Of a stretch of DNA of 64,000 nucleotides, positions 25,644-37,488 are shown piece after piece. Source of the stretch: Xylocopa sonorina (taxonomy: Eukaryota; Arthropoda; Insecta; Hymenoptera; Apidae); assembly GCF_050948175.1 (NCBI RefSeq), contig NC_135199.1, positions 5,708,501 through 5,772,500 on the forward strand, read 5' to 3'. A program made the translations under genes and the position numbers. Position 1 is the first letter of the stretch. Each line of letters begins with the position of its first letter. The notes beneath the pieces were generated by a model. That model did no database searches and was not told where the DNA came from. It saw only the letters and a program-made list of their open reading frames with translations.

Positions 25644-28306
25644 CGAGCTACGGACACTATCGATTCGATTATACCTGGTACATGATAGCGGGTAGCCAGA
25701 TACCGACATCAAAGAGATAGTAAACATTGCGGTTCTGAGTCTTGTTTGGTCGAGTGTGACAAGCTAATGGTGTCCTTGCTCCATCGAGGCCCCGATTGAA
25801 AATACCACAGTAGTGTCTACCAAATCGGACCGAAGTGAGCGGAGGCAGTGGTGTATACGGTTAGTCCCAGATGCAAGTGACACACGGCCGATTGCCGAGC
25901 GAGAGGAGAACGCGAACGACCAAGGGGAGGTGTTGGCTTTCGCGAATCGAGTCACGTGAACGCGTTTTAATACGCGCGTCCATGGAAATTATGGAAAATC
26001 CGTATCTCGTGGCAATTGCGAGCGCGCAGAAAATTCTGACGAACTGAAAATCCTGTTATCAGGGAAGAAGGAACTGGCATTGTGTCGAGAGCGTTTCGCA
26101 ATAAAAGGAACGCACCACATCCGCCCGGTTAACTGGCAGAACACGTGGCCTGCCTATTTACGAGCAACACCAGCGTCATTCTCGAAGGAACATACGTATC
26201 GTTGCGATCTGAATCATCGCGAGACGTTCTTGAGAAACGAGGAACGTTCCGTTTTTTTTTCTCTCCCCTCGGTAAAACGCGTATTTATCGGCGACGAGCG
26301 AGGTACAAAGGTATGTAATAAGAATCTCTGGTGGCGCCTGTGATATCGAGCGCGCGATGGGCAATTGCGCGAACAGCGGCAGTGCGCTGCCGAGGCTTGC
26401 TCTCCCGCTAACGAGCTAAACTCGTGGCGCAACCTTGATTCAGTCGACCAGGAAATATCGTGCGTTTCCTGCGTTGACATTAACGGCGTTACAGCTGCGC
26501 TAAAAAGCCTCCTACGAGCCTAACCGATTGGCTACTGACCCAGTTACATCATTTCATTTACGCTTCATCCTGATTTGCTTTCGAGCCACGCAGACGCGTT
26601 TCGAAAATGCTCGACTTGTCTCAAATGCTACCTGAGAATTCAATTGGAAAAACGATGCGCTTCCTTCGACTTCCTCGATCTAATCGCACCAACAGCTCCA
26701 ACAGAGAAACGCCAGTCAGAACCATGGAAGGTCACGCCCATTGGCTGTGCAATTAACTTCCTTGTGCACGGAGAATACGGACGCGAGTTAATTATTCCGT
26801 CTGTTTTCCTTTTTCTTTCTCACCACGCCCCGTCCACGAACGATCGCCAGCAAAAGCGAGAAACCCAACGGAGAACCCAGCCGTCATTGTCTCCAGGCAC
26901 GAAATTCACGCGTACCTCTTTCGCCGCCTCCAGGAAGCATATAATATGCATCACTGATTGGCATCGCGGCTTGTACCCTCGACGAACATTCCTACGACAC
27001 GCTCGAGAGCCGCAGTGGGGTTTCGTACGGAACTCTGACGACTTTGTTAGCTCGTGGCTCGATGTAGATAGAGCACCACCCTGCCACGGTCCCCGTTTCA
27101 ATGGCAGTGCCTAGCCTGGCTGTAGGTTACCGTGCTATCGATGCCTGTGTACAACGTCGAGGTAGGCAGCGCGAGCCCCGCGAACTCTTCCCCGTGGAAC
27201 ACCTTCCGCGAAACGTACGACGTTACTCGTCGCGCAGGCTTCCGCCAGGACACTCGTCGATGTACCAGGAGCGAGTTACGAAAGATCTACGACGGCTGCT
27301 CGGTTCTAAGGTAGAAGTAAACACCGAGGGGTGTTGCCGCGCGACACTCGATTTTAGTATCCGCCGTGAATTCGACCCGAGCCAACAGAGACAGAGTGAC
27401 AAATCGTCCTGTTGCTTCGTTACACCGATCTTATCGAAGTCTTCCTCGATTCCGCGACAGTGACTATTTTCTTCTGTTTTTTTTTTTTTCATTCGATTTG
27501 TTGCTCGTTGGCGTACTCTTGTTGGCCTCGATGAAGTTTCCATCGAAACTTATGTCGTTATCGCGGATAGAACGCGAGTATTACGCGTGAGAAAGTCGTG
27601 GGTTAAATCAAACTTCCTAAACGCGGGGCAATAAATCCTCGCGCCAAGGCGATTCCTTCTCCGTGAATGCTAATGAAACCGATAGTCCTGCTATTCGCGA
27701 AATATCATCGCGCGCGAGGCCTGTGCCGCAGGAAATCGCTGTTGGTACCCGAAGAACCGTAAACCAGGGAACACCACCCAAGAGCTCTTGACACGGCGAG
27801 GATCGATGAAGTATTACCAAAATTGGCACGCGATGCTGCAGCCAACGAGAAGAGCCGAAGACAGCGTCCGACGACAGTAATTTACATCGACCATATTTGA
27901 TCGCAAGATTAACCGCGGCAATGAAACGACGGAACACCTGAGGTGTACGCGCGAGGCAGGTGAAACGGTCCGCGATCGGGCACGAACACGCGGGACGCCA
28001 AGGTGCGGCATCCTCGATCGATTCTCGATGCACCTTACGACCTCCGTCCTCCGTGCATACGCCATATACGCGTTTCTGTTACACGCGCTTTTATCTATTT
28101 TAAACGTCCGCGGACCCGCGCGTGCAATCAGACGACGCGGACCCTGCTGCTATTGTGGCCCGTTTTCACGTGAACGAGAAAGTCGACCCAATTAGTCCGC
28201 GCGTGTAAACGTAACCGATCGACCGATACACCGGGAAATTCAATTTATAACTCTGAAACGCGCAGCTGAATTACGTACTCGCATACGATCGCGAATCGAT
28301 ACCGCC

Positions 28307-28314
28307 TATAAATA
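28307..28314 (+). promoter_or_regulatory. TATA-like motif (TATAAATA)
   Basis: TATAAATAG matches the metazoan TATA consensus well and follows CpG-rich DNA. No initiator-like TCAGT is evident about 30 bases downstream and no coding frame is recognised after it. Confidence 0.15.
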
Positions 28315-31300
28315 GACTGGGAGTTTCGAGTATTTATTGCCGAGAGGATTAAAAAGTACCTAACCCGTCGTCCGTGAAGGGAAGATAATTCCGTGCAAAC
28401 AGAAATTCTACGGGTTCCACGATCACCACCGCGAGATTGAAAGAAGATTTAACAAGCCCTGCCGGTCGTGTATCGTGCGTTGTCTCGAGGTACGTCGCCG
28501 CTGCGAGGCCTTGGTCGCTGCGCGAGGAAGAAAAAAAAAAAAAGCCAAACGAAAGGTTACATCGGAATGAATGCGTAATTCCAGTAATTTTCTGAATTCC
28601 ATCGCGTAACGATGGAAAACCCTGCTCCTCCGCCCGCGTTTCGTCCCGCGTATCGCTGCGACGCGATACGAGAACCTCCTCCTGGAGGGTCCTTCCTTCC
28701 ATCGGTTCGCGGTGGCTTCTCACGAAACCGATTGGCGACCACGTAGAGGGGGCTCTCGCTCGATCCGCGCGATTTAAACTATCGATCCTACGGTCGGAGG
28801 CGAGCCGGTTTTTCCGCGACGTTTACAATTATCATTGAACCGAGGCTGCAGCGGGAATCGGACAACAGGGGCGCCCCGTTCACTTTGATTGGCAATCATC
28901 CGGGACAATGAGGCGTAAACTTAATCGTAGGAAAAAAGAGGCACGACGGTGCCCAGATGCTGGGCCGTGGGACGTCCGCGCTGGCTACGACGTGCGAAAA
29001 GCGACGCGAGGGAACCGCTCGCGCGGCCACGAATAATTACTGTCTCATTCAACGATCATTAAGGGACGTATTATCGAATTGTGCGTACGTCGGCTGTTGA
29101 CGAATATCCGGTGAGCTGGGCGGTAACCTCGCCGATGAATTACGGTTCTATCAGCCGGCTAACGACCGCCGGCTCGACTGTCAGATGCAAATAAAGGCGA
29201 TAACCACCTCCTGGGTTTGCCCGGTACCAGTCACGGATGAAAAGGAAGAAGAAAAAAGGTGGAGGAGGAGGAGAGCGAAAAGGGTACGAGGGGGACGCGG
29301 TGTTACGCTGCAACGCGGCGTTCCTGCGGGCAGTAACGCGCTTTTATCGTGGTGCTCGTAAATAATATTTACTCGAAAACAACGTCACGGTTTATTACAC
29401 ATTGCATGGGATACGCGAAGCGCTAGTAGGTACAATACCGTTTAGCGTGCTTTAACGACCGGTTTAACGATTAAGCGCACACATGCTCGCGGGAGGTGGT
29501 CGGGACGCGTTTAACCGAGCATTAAGACATTTCCTGTTTCGAATAATTTAGTGGTCAACGAGACGGCGCATCCGAGCGTCGTCGATCGAAATAAACTTTC
29601 GCGTTCACTCATAGTTGCAGATCTCTTTCGAACCGTTTCAATCGCTACTGCGACGCGTATCTTTGAGTGTCTCGAATTATCGAGCGATTAAATAAGCGAA
29701 GGAGCTTGAAGAGAGCGCGATCGTTAAGAGTCGAAGTCGACGCTCGTCTGCTCGGTAGCAAGTTTTTCTAGCTAATTTGAGTAGCCAGCGGATACCAGGA
29801 AACAAAGAGAAAGAGAGAGGATGGGTAGAAATGTTGATGAGCGGGCGTGGCGAGCCCCGGACACAGTTTTACGAAGAACAGGCTGGCGTCGAAGAAACCG
29901 CGCGAATCGAGCGTGGAACGCTCGTACGGGGTAAGCATCGAGGTTGATGGATCCGATCCATTTTTAACGGAATCGCGACAAAAAATGGGTAAACGGCGTT
30001 CGTGACGGACGCGGCAGCAGCGGCTCGGCAAAATTAAATTAATTATAAATCGTGGATCCACCGTGGCGTTCTACGCCGACCAGTTTTTCAACTGGCAACC
30101 TTCCCTGCGTGCACGAGAATTCGCAGGCGGCTTCTCCCGAGAGTTCCTCCGTGCAAAAGTCCCGAGGACTACGGTCGTCTCTCGTGCATCGATACGCGGC
30201 ACGTAATTCGTGCGTCCCACGAATTTCGCCTCGCTCGTCCGTCTCTATGTTAATACGCCCGCTGAAGAAAGGGATTAGCGATTCCGAAAACACCATAAGG
30301 GCGACGAACTTCTCGGAACGATCGTTCACACGCTCGCGAGCGAGCTTTTTTTGCCGGATCGAACTTAACGATTCTGGATTACCGATGCTGAGCATCGGGT
30401 CCCAAGGCGGCGCGTCGAATGGAATTCTCGTCGCAATCGGGTCGCGATTCCACCGCGAAGGACGATCGCTCGCGACAGAGAAAAAGGGAGAGAAAGAGGA
30501 GGACAGAGTGAAGCAGCGTTGGAAATCTTAGGTTCAGACGAAGCTCGCACGGTCTTATTACTGTCGCTAGCTTTTAGAGCTTATTACTCGCAATACCGCA
30601 AAGAGGGCGAACCATCAAAGTGGATACCTCTCGAGTGTACACGTCCGCGTAGATGCATTAGTCAGCCAGATATTAGGTAGAGACCTGTGCTTGGTAGACA
30701 AGCTGTTAGCCAAATAATACATCATGCTGTTGCGAAACACGTTCCTCGTTACCACACGAGGACAATGTTGCTTTAATGATTGATCAACACTGTGGATAGT
30801 TTAATGCCACGGGTTAGTGGTTATGCTTGTGTGCTTAATAAATGGTGATAAATAGAGATTCAGCGGTTTTTCTTAGCTTTCGTAGGAGCATGCAGATTGA
30901 ATGTTCTTCGATTTATTAAAGGAAGGGCTGATATCGACAATTTTGTTTAAACGATTTTCATTATTCTATCGAATTGATTAAACCCAGATGCGGATCAGAG
31001 GAATCGCGTGGAGCTGCACACTTTATCCCAGCGAAATTTCTTTTTCATCGATGATTACTACACGGTCTTTGCGCGAGAATCGAACGTAACAACTTCCTCG
31101 ACAATCTAGAATCGTCGTACTCGCGAAACGAATAATCTTTCTCGCGCGAACAAGATTGAGATTTCGCCGCGAGAATAAGAAGAATCGAACGTTCACTTCA
31201 TGCGAGGTTTCATTGTCATCAATCGCGTTTATTACGACGATCCCTCGTCAAATGTTTCACCGTAAAACTCCGGATAAAAGCGCACCTGCCTCGACAGTTA

Positions 31301-33420
31301 GAACTGTCCAAGATCTTCCATACACCGTATACATCGACACTCTAATTGCATTCTCAAGTTCCTGGCACAACTTCCCGAAGATGTAGCGCGTCGCTGGACC
31401 CTGCTTACACTAGCCATGAAAAGAAGAGTTCCAGATAGCCATCTCAATTTGATGACAATGAATATAACGCGATATATCGAATGGTTTTTCCCAGTACTCG
31501 ATGTTGCTTTCTTATCAACCAGCCAAATGCGTCTCACCTTTCTGCTACGAGAATCGAATGCTCAGAATATATTTAAATTAGAACCGTCGATCGATCTTTA
31601 CATCCTACACAGCCAATAATCGATGGTTTTCGACATTGTCACGAGAGAATGAAAAAAGATATTGTTTCAAATCGAATGAAATTAACCCCACAGCTGTACG
31701 TTCGTTTCGAAGCTTACAGAATGTAATAGAAACACTCGAGTCTTCCCTTTTCACGCTAGGCTAAGGTAAAATAGTCGAGTAGACGCGGAACGGAGCACGT
31801 ACAAGTGTCGACGTCTCGAACACAGTACTGTTATTCAAATTGACGCGTATCGACGCACGCGAATGTCCAAGAGCGTTGGCCACGAGCGTTGAAAAGCAAG
31901 CACTCGTCGCTCGCGAAGGAGCGCGTACAGGTGGAAACGATCCTCCCGCGCGGCGTACCCACGTACGCCCACGAGGAAACAGTTCCACGACTCTGTTATT
32001 AATACGCGTGTGTATATATCACGGGAACGCGCCTAAGTAACCGCGCTTAATTACTTACTGCCAGAACTGCCAGCTACCGCGACATCGCCAGGATGAGCGA
32101 TAGTTTCAGCCAGTCGCGTCGCCTTCCGGTTCGATCCTCGTGAAACCGTCGAGGCTGACGACGAACAAACTCGCGACGATCCCCCGTGACACGAAACGAA
32201 ACGCAAAAATAATGCGTCCAGTTCGCGAAACCGCTCTTTACACGACGCGCGTCAGTTCTTAAACACGCGTACGCGCACCTCGGCGATATTAATTGTCCCA
32301 GCAAGGACTTACAAATTGTTACACGACGCTGCGCAATGGTGGGAGATCAGACAACGCACGAAATGATTTCGTGGATTTTGTATGCAAGGAAAGTTTACCA
32401 GCGCGTCGTGCGAGCTCGTCGTTCCTGGAAAGGGAAAGTGTGTTGCGGTGTATCGATTTTATCGAGGACTAACTCTCAAAGATCGAAGACGCGCGATGGA
32501 TGTGTGATAGACAAATTGCGAGTAGCTGGTTGATCTTTAAAATCGATACGCGATTACATTTTGTGGCGACCACCGTAGTCGCCTTTGCACCCCGTGGCGC
32601 AAGGCGGAAGAAAATATTTAACCCTTGATGCGATGAGACTGGAGACATTAAACGTATGCTTGACTCCAAACTTTCTATTGGTCTTCGAGGATTAAGGACG
32701 TTTTCTGCGAATGTGTCCCCTCGTTTTCGACACCACTCTGAGGGGGCGAAAAATAGATATAATATGAGGGAAAGGAGTCCTCAGGAGTTAATTAGTTAGT
32801 AGTTACGTTCAGCATAGCGTCGATACCTTGGTCTACATAAAATTAGTTATTTATTACTCGTTAAAATAAATTATTTTATTACGATATTCCAAACGAACAT
32901 TACTCTACCTCACTCACGTAGGTTTCTCAAAATTTCTAAGCTGTTCCACCGGAAGGCTATCCCCTGGACACCCGCGTAAACGGACGCGTATTTATGCGTT
33001 GATTGCTCGATCAAGCGATCGCCTTCAGCCCCGTGGCTGATCATGAGTAACGGCTTTCTACTGATCGCGCAGGATTCGCCCACATCGGCCTTTTAATCAA
33101 TTATGTACGATTTATATTTATGCACCGGCCGAGGAGGAAGAGAAGTGGACACGAGAGTCCCGCAGGGGGACGAGATGCTGGGAGGGTAACAAGAGTGTAC
33201 CCGTACGAGAAACAGAAGGGGGAGTAAAAGAGAGCGAAGGCCGAGAAGGGGGACGCGCGAATGCGGGTGCGAGGCAGAGATGGGAATGTTGCGCACACGG
33301 GCTGGCTCGTTTGCGGTGGTACCATCTCGACGGGAATAAATCAAGGCTGCACCCAGATTTCAAAGCGTAAGATTACAAAAATTAATCGACCTGACGTTCA
33401 CCGCGATAAAAACCGTCCCC

Positions 33421-33438
33421 CTTCTCTCTCTCTCTCTA
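33421..33438. repeat. CT microsatellite
   Basis: This is a short run of CT dinucleotides (cttctctctctctctct) within a pyrimidine-rich patch. Confidence 0.8.
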
Positions 33439-33509
33439 CTCGTACTCCTTTTTTCCCTCCATTTGTCTCCTCTCCTCGGGGGTACACGCACTGCGCGGGA
33501 CGCGATCCT

Positions 33510-33525
33510 GCGCGCGCGCGCGCGC
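33510..33525. repeat. GC dinucleotide run (Z-DNA-capable)
   Basis: Eight alternating GC dinucleotides occur in a row. Alternating purine-pyrimidine GC runs are the classical Z-DNA-forming sequence; whether it forms in vivo is unknown. Confidence 0.8.
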
Positions 33526-34673
33526 ACTGGGGAACCGCTGAGGTTTATATCAATAACACCGATCGTGGCCATAAAATTTCGATGAACACGCACGGGACGT
33601 CGTTAATTACACCGCGGGCACCTTAAACCTCTGAATAACCGTGTGGGACGTTGATCGTAATCAGGAGCGGTCCACCGATAATCCGTGCGATCGGTAAGGA
33701 ACGAGGAGCCACGCGGGTCCATATCCGTATACCTTGTCGAACCAGACCGAACGAGCACCCTATTTCGTCGCTATTGTTCGATACTTATTTACGCCCTCGT
33801 AAAATCATTCAGTGCCTCGACGAACGGTAAAAGAACCGCGTAAAGAACCGAAAGAACTCCGTGACGGAACGTATCGTCGCGTATCAACGCGATCTAATAA
33901 CCGCGTCATAAACCGCGTCCCTGACGGATTATCCTACGACGCGCGATCATAATAATTACCCGTAATCCCTCGCATTTAGACGTAACCACAGCGTAGCCGT
34001 AGCCTTGATCCGTCGTCCAGACGAGGGAACGAACGCTCACCGGTAAACGAGAACGGCCACCGTCGTTGCTTGAGCGCATCCGCTCCTCTATGCCCGCATA
34101 CGGATGGATTCCGCGCTGACTTGGCGGTGTTTGATTTAACGTGCGCGATCCGGGAACGAAACAGGAAGATAACGATTCGATGATTTACGCTCGCTCCGTG
34201 CACTCCGCCCCGCGCGGTGGTACGTTATTTTCGAGAACCGCGAGGTGGTAAAAGAAGGGTAACACTTGCTCGTTCCCCCTCGTGCGCGAAGTTCGAGCCT
34301 GAGAAGGTTTTGCGAATATAATACGGTGGATTTATGACACACGGACGGAATGGTTTGTTCTTGCGGACAGTTACGTAAGCGATTACACCGGAATCACTTG
34401 GCCGCGTCGTATTTTACGGTCATTTTTAATTTAACGAGTACCCTGTCGGCGTGTAACGAATATCGCGAGCTATATTGTTAAGAGGAGCGAGCGAGGCTTC
34501 TCGTACCACCGTTGACGATGCGCCGGGCCGCGAGGTACGTGAAAAAAAAGCCTCGACGACCCTCGAGATTTATACACTGGACGGGATATATTCGACGGTT
34601 AGCTCTTCCAGCGTGTCGTTCGATAAATATCGCGCGCTGATCAACCTCGTATGAATTCGCAGCATCGTTAGCG

Positions 34674-34690
34674 CCCCCCACCCCCCACCC
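34674..34690 (-). other. C-rich tract, G-rich on minus strand
   Basis: C6-A-C6-A-C3 gives the minus strand runs of 3, 6 and 6 guanines split by single T. A two-tier quadruplex is possible; a strict four-run G3 motif is not met. Confidence 0.35.
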
Positions 34691-35044
34691 TTCGTCACGT
34701 TTAATCAGCCCATCGGCGATCATCTCCGCGATCCTGATGCACATTTACGGATCACGTAACAAATCGAGACCGGCTGGATTGAGTTAACTTACAATCTGAT
34801 CGGGCCAGCGTTAAGGATCATTCGTTAGCAGTCATCAACGAGCCTTTCAAATATTTTTACCTCCCGTCGTTTTTTATCAACTGCTGCTACAATAACAGCT
34901 TTTTACGCTTTATCCCCTTCGATAAATTAAATCAGATACGTTCAAGCGTTACCTTCATTATTGGCATTGATCGGACTGTTTAACATTATTTTAAATCCTT
35001 TGGAATCTACGTTAGCATTAAGAAACCGCATTTTTTTTTTTTAG

Positions 35045-35474
35045 TCAATGGAAATCGAAATTTTCGAAGCAATTGAGCTTCTCAAAGAAAACTCTACATC
35101 TTCCAGATTCTAAGCACATCGTTTTAGATCATTTCTCATCAAAATCGTCGTGCACCAAGGGCAGAGAAAGTCGAAATGTCCTTAAGGGTGAGAGCAGCAA
35201 AGACACGGAGTCCTTTGACTTCTCTTTATTCAGCAAATCTAAGTCTACCAGGTCTACAACCAAGTCCAATTGCTCCAAAAAAAGATATTCATTAAATAAA
35301 GTGTTATCACACGGTTATCACTGTCCTTTTTCATTTTTCAAAAGAAAAAATCTCGACAGAAATCATTGGAGCGCCGTCGGTGCTGGTGGCAATCCCAGCA
35401 TTCTTATTTCGTTCTGTAAAGTCGACGCGTGCAAGAACCGCGGCGTTTCCTACGGATGCGAGGGAGACAAGCAG
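35045..35474 (+). CDS. Candidate internal exon, unknown Ser/Lys-rich protein
   Basis: The frame is open from 35022 to a TAA at 35523-35525. A tract of twelve T followed by AG (35031-35044) makes a strong acceptor. Reading from there gives a Ser- and Lys-rich segment (about residues 1-85, with FSKSKSTRSTTKSNCSKK) and then a mixed part with SHGYHCPFSFFKRKN, WSAVGAGGNPS and several cysteines. A possible donor CAG|GTATTC is at 35472-35480. A stronger donor-like AGG|GTGAGA at 35185-35193 would give a shorter exon. The region has fewer CpG than its flanks, unlike the chance frames elsewhere. I do not recognise the protein, see no partner exon, and the frame has no upstream ATG. It could equally be a chance frame in AT-richer DNA. 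Confidence 0.22.
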
Positions 35475-35525
35475 GTATTCCGCGACGGTGGCAGACAACG
35501 AGAGCATAAAAGTGCACGTCGATAA

Positions 35526-35998
35526 ATCTGCGGGAGCGTTACGGTAGCGGGCGTCTCTCGACTCCGTCGTCCTCCTTGGCTACTCCTGGACGGGGCACGT
35601 ATACACACGTACCGGCTGTACGCGACACGTTGTCCCGGTGATATTAACGCGATACGACGAACGCGGTGCATATATATTCTTTCGAAGCGGCTCGAGCGTG
35701 TCGCGTACGTACCGTACGTATACGGGGAACGCAATGCCGTTAAAGATTTAAAGAGCGGACTCAAAGGCCTCCTTCCGATTAAACGATAAAAGGGGGAAAT
35801 AAATGCGAGGCGCGCGTTGCACACGCGGACCTTTTGCCGGTGACACGACGAACAGGATCTCCCCGTGGCCGTTGATTCCTCCAGATTTCGGCTGGCCCTC
35901 TCTGGTCCTGGTCGCACGCGACCCACCGCGAATTCCACGGATCGAAAAATTCCACGAAACTGTAGCCACATCGAGTCGTTTGTTATACGAACAACAGA
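35526..35998. other. Non-coding stretch before the 264-bp array
   Basis: The DNA is CpG-rich, with alternating TACGTA words near 35700-35725 and overlapping chance frames on both strands. Nothing was recognised. Confidence 0.35.
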
Positions 35999-36790
35999 AT
36001 TTCTGTTTCGTCGTTTATAACGATCTCTTCGAACTGACGGCTCAATCGCAGATTTCGTCGAGATTGGTAATATGGTTTCATATTATGGCGATTCTGTAAA
36101 TACAGGAGTAGCATCGCCCTCGTCTGTGATATAATCGTTTTAATTAATAATCAAAGGAAGCTGCAAAATCGTATGGCGCTTGAAATGTATCGAAACACGT
36201 TCGAAAGATGAAAATGCAATGGATAAAGAAAATTCGAGAGAGTCGAAATAGAGATTCGCTGAATTTTTGTTTCGTCGTTTATAGTGATCTCTTCGAACTG
36301 ACGGCTCAATCGCAAATTTCGTTGAGGTAGGTAATATGGTTTCATATTATGGCGATTCTGTAAATACACGAGTAGCATCGCCCTCGTCTGTGATATAATC
36401 GTTTTGATTAATAATCAAAGGAAGCTACAAAATCGTATGGCGCTTGAAATGTATCGAAACACGTTCGAAAGATGAAAATGCAATGGATAAAGAAAATTCG
36501 AGAGAGTCGAAATAGAGATTCGCTGAATTTCTGTTTCGTCGTTTATAGTGATCTCTTCGAACTGACGGCTCAATCGCAAATTTCGTTGAGGTAGGTAATA
36601 TGGTTTCATATTATGGCGATTCTGTAAATACACGAGTAGCATCGCCCTCGTCTGTGATATAATCGTTTTGATTAATAATCAAAGGAAGCTACAAAATCGT
36701 ATGGCGCTTGAAATGTATCGAAACACGTTTGAAAGATGAAAATGCAATGGATAAAGAAAATTCGAGAGAGTCGAAATAGAGATTCGCTGA
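35999..36790. repeat. Minisatellite, 264-bp unit, 3 copies, two internal inverted repeats
   Basis: tgtttcgtcgtttata starts at 36004, 36268 and 36532, an exact 264-base period, and the array ends at attcgctga, giving three whole units. Copies 2 and 3 are almost identical while copy 1 differs at several positions, so the last duplication is the youngest. Each unit has TAATATG-gttt-CATATTA (36068-36085 in copy 1). Copies 2 and 3 also have TTTGATTA-a-TAATCAAA (36403-36419 in copy 2). The period is 88 codons, which explains two near-identical 75-codon minus-strand frames. Confidence 0.97.
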
Positions 36791-36980
36791 TCGCTCTTGG
36801 TACCCACGAGTTCAACTCTCAGCAGTGGATTAGGCAACGGTGGTCAGCCAAAAGTCGCGCTCACGCCTTTAACTGTCGCTACTCCCAACGCGTGTCGAAC
36901 GGCGGCGAACCGTCCGGTACGGTTGCAAGCGCGCCTGTAAACGGGCGTTCATTGAAATTTCATTCCAATAAGTGGGCGAG

Positions 36981-36988
36981 TATAAAAG
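36981..36988 (+). promoter_or_regulatory. TATA-box-like motif (TATAAAAG)
   Basis: TATAAAAG is a full match to the metazoan TATA consensus and is preceded by GC-rich gtgggcgag. It lies about 190 bases after the 264-bp array. A 71-codon frame begins at an ATG at 37084, about 100 bases downstream, but it resembles nothing I know. There is no convincing initiator, so promoter activity is only a suggestion. Confidence 0.2.
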
Positions 36989-37470
36989 TATCAGGTTGAA
37001 TATTGAATATTAACTTGCACGCGAAGCGAAGCGAACGAGCATCGACGTGACACGGTACTAATTATCTCGCGCTTACGAGTTTAATGCCGGTCTCGAAGGT
37101 GGAAGATAAAAAGCAGCACGTCGCCTGCGAGGCTGTCACGACTTCATGGGCTTGTGCGCGGCGAGAGACGCACCGGTCGCATATTTGTACAATTAATACG
37201 CGCACGAGTACCGTAAAGTGTGGACCCCGACTGGCCTGGGCCCGGGAAGGCATTAACGAAGAAGCCTCGCGAGGAGAAAAGTATCCGCGTAGGTGTTAAA
37301 CGCAACCACACACTGCGCGATAACGATTCCGGGAACCGACCGCGAGAGGCTAATTCTCGTTATTAATTCCCAAGGTGTGGTCGCTCAAAAATCTGTTAAT
37401 TACGATGAAATATCGCGTCGTGAACGGGTACGTTTCCACGTGCACCGAGATATTTTACGGCGGTGAACGC

Positions 37471-37488
37471 AAAAAAAAAAAAAAAAAA
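37471..37488 (+). repeat. Poly-A tract (A18)
   Basis: There are eighteen consecutive A on the plus strand. No target-site duplication or gene-like sequence upstream was noticed, so there is no sign that it is the tail of a retroposed copy. Confidence 0.8.

Larger units (their letters stand above)
25644..35021. other. Long non-coding stretch, no recognisable gene
   Basis: More than 9 kb holds no frame that I can assign. Visible landmarks are a splice-donor-like AAG|GTATGT at 26308-26316, T-runs near 26250 and 27478-27489, a TATA-like motif at 28307-28314, an octamer at 29185-29192, a GC dinucleotide run at 33510-33525 and a C-rich tract at 34674-34690. An AT-richer patch spans roughly 30540-31700. 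No transposon termini were seen. Confidence 0.4.

Noticed and set aside
26575..27114. 179-codon plus-strand frame
   Set aside because: Its start is not ATG, it overlaps an opposite-strand frame, and it has no known domain.
36300..36360. let-7-like word (tgaggtag) near a short hairpin in the 264-bp array
   Set aside because: Only the first eight bases agree with let-7, and the stem is 7 bp, too short for a microRNA precursor.
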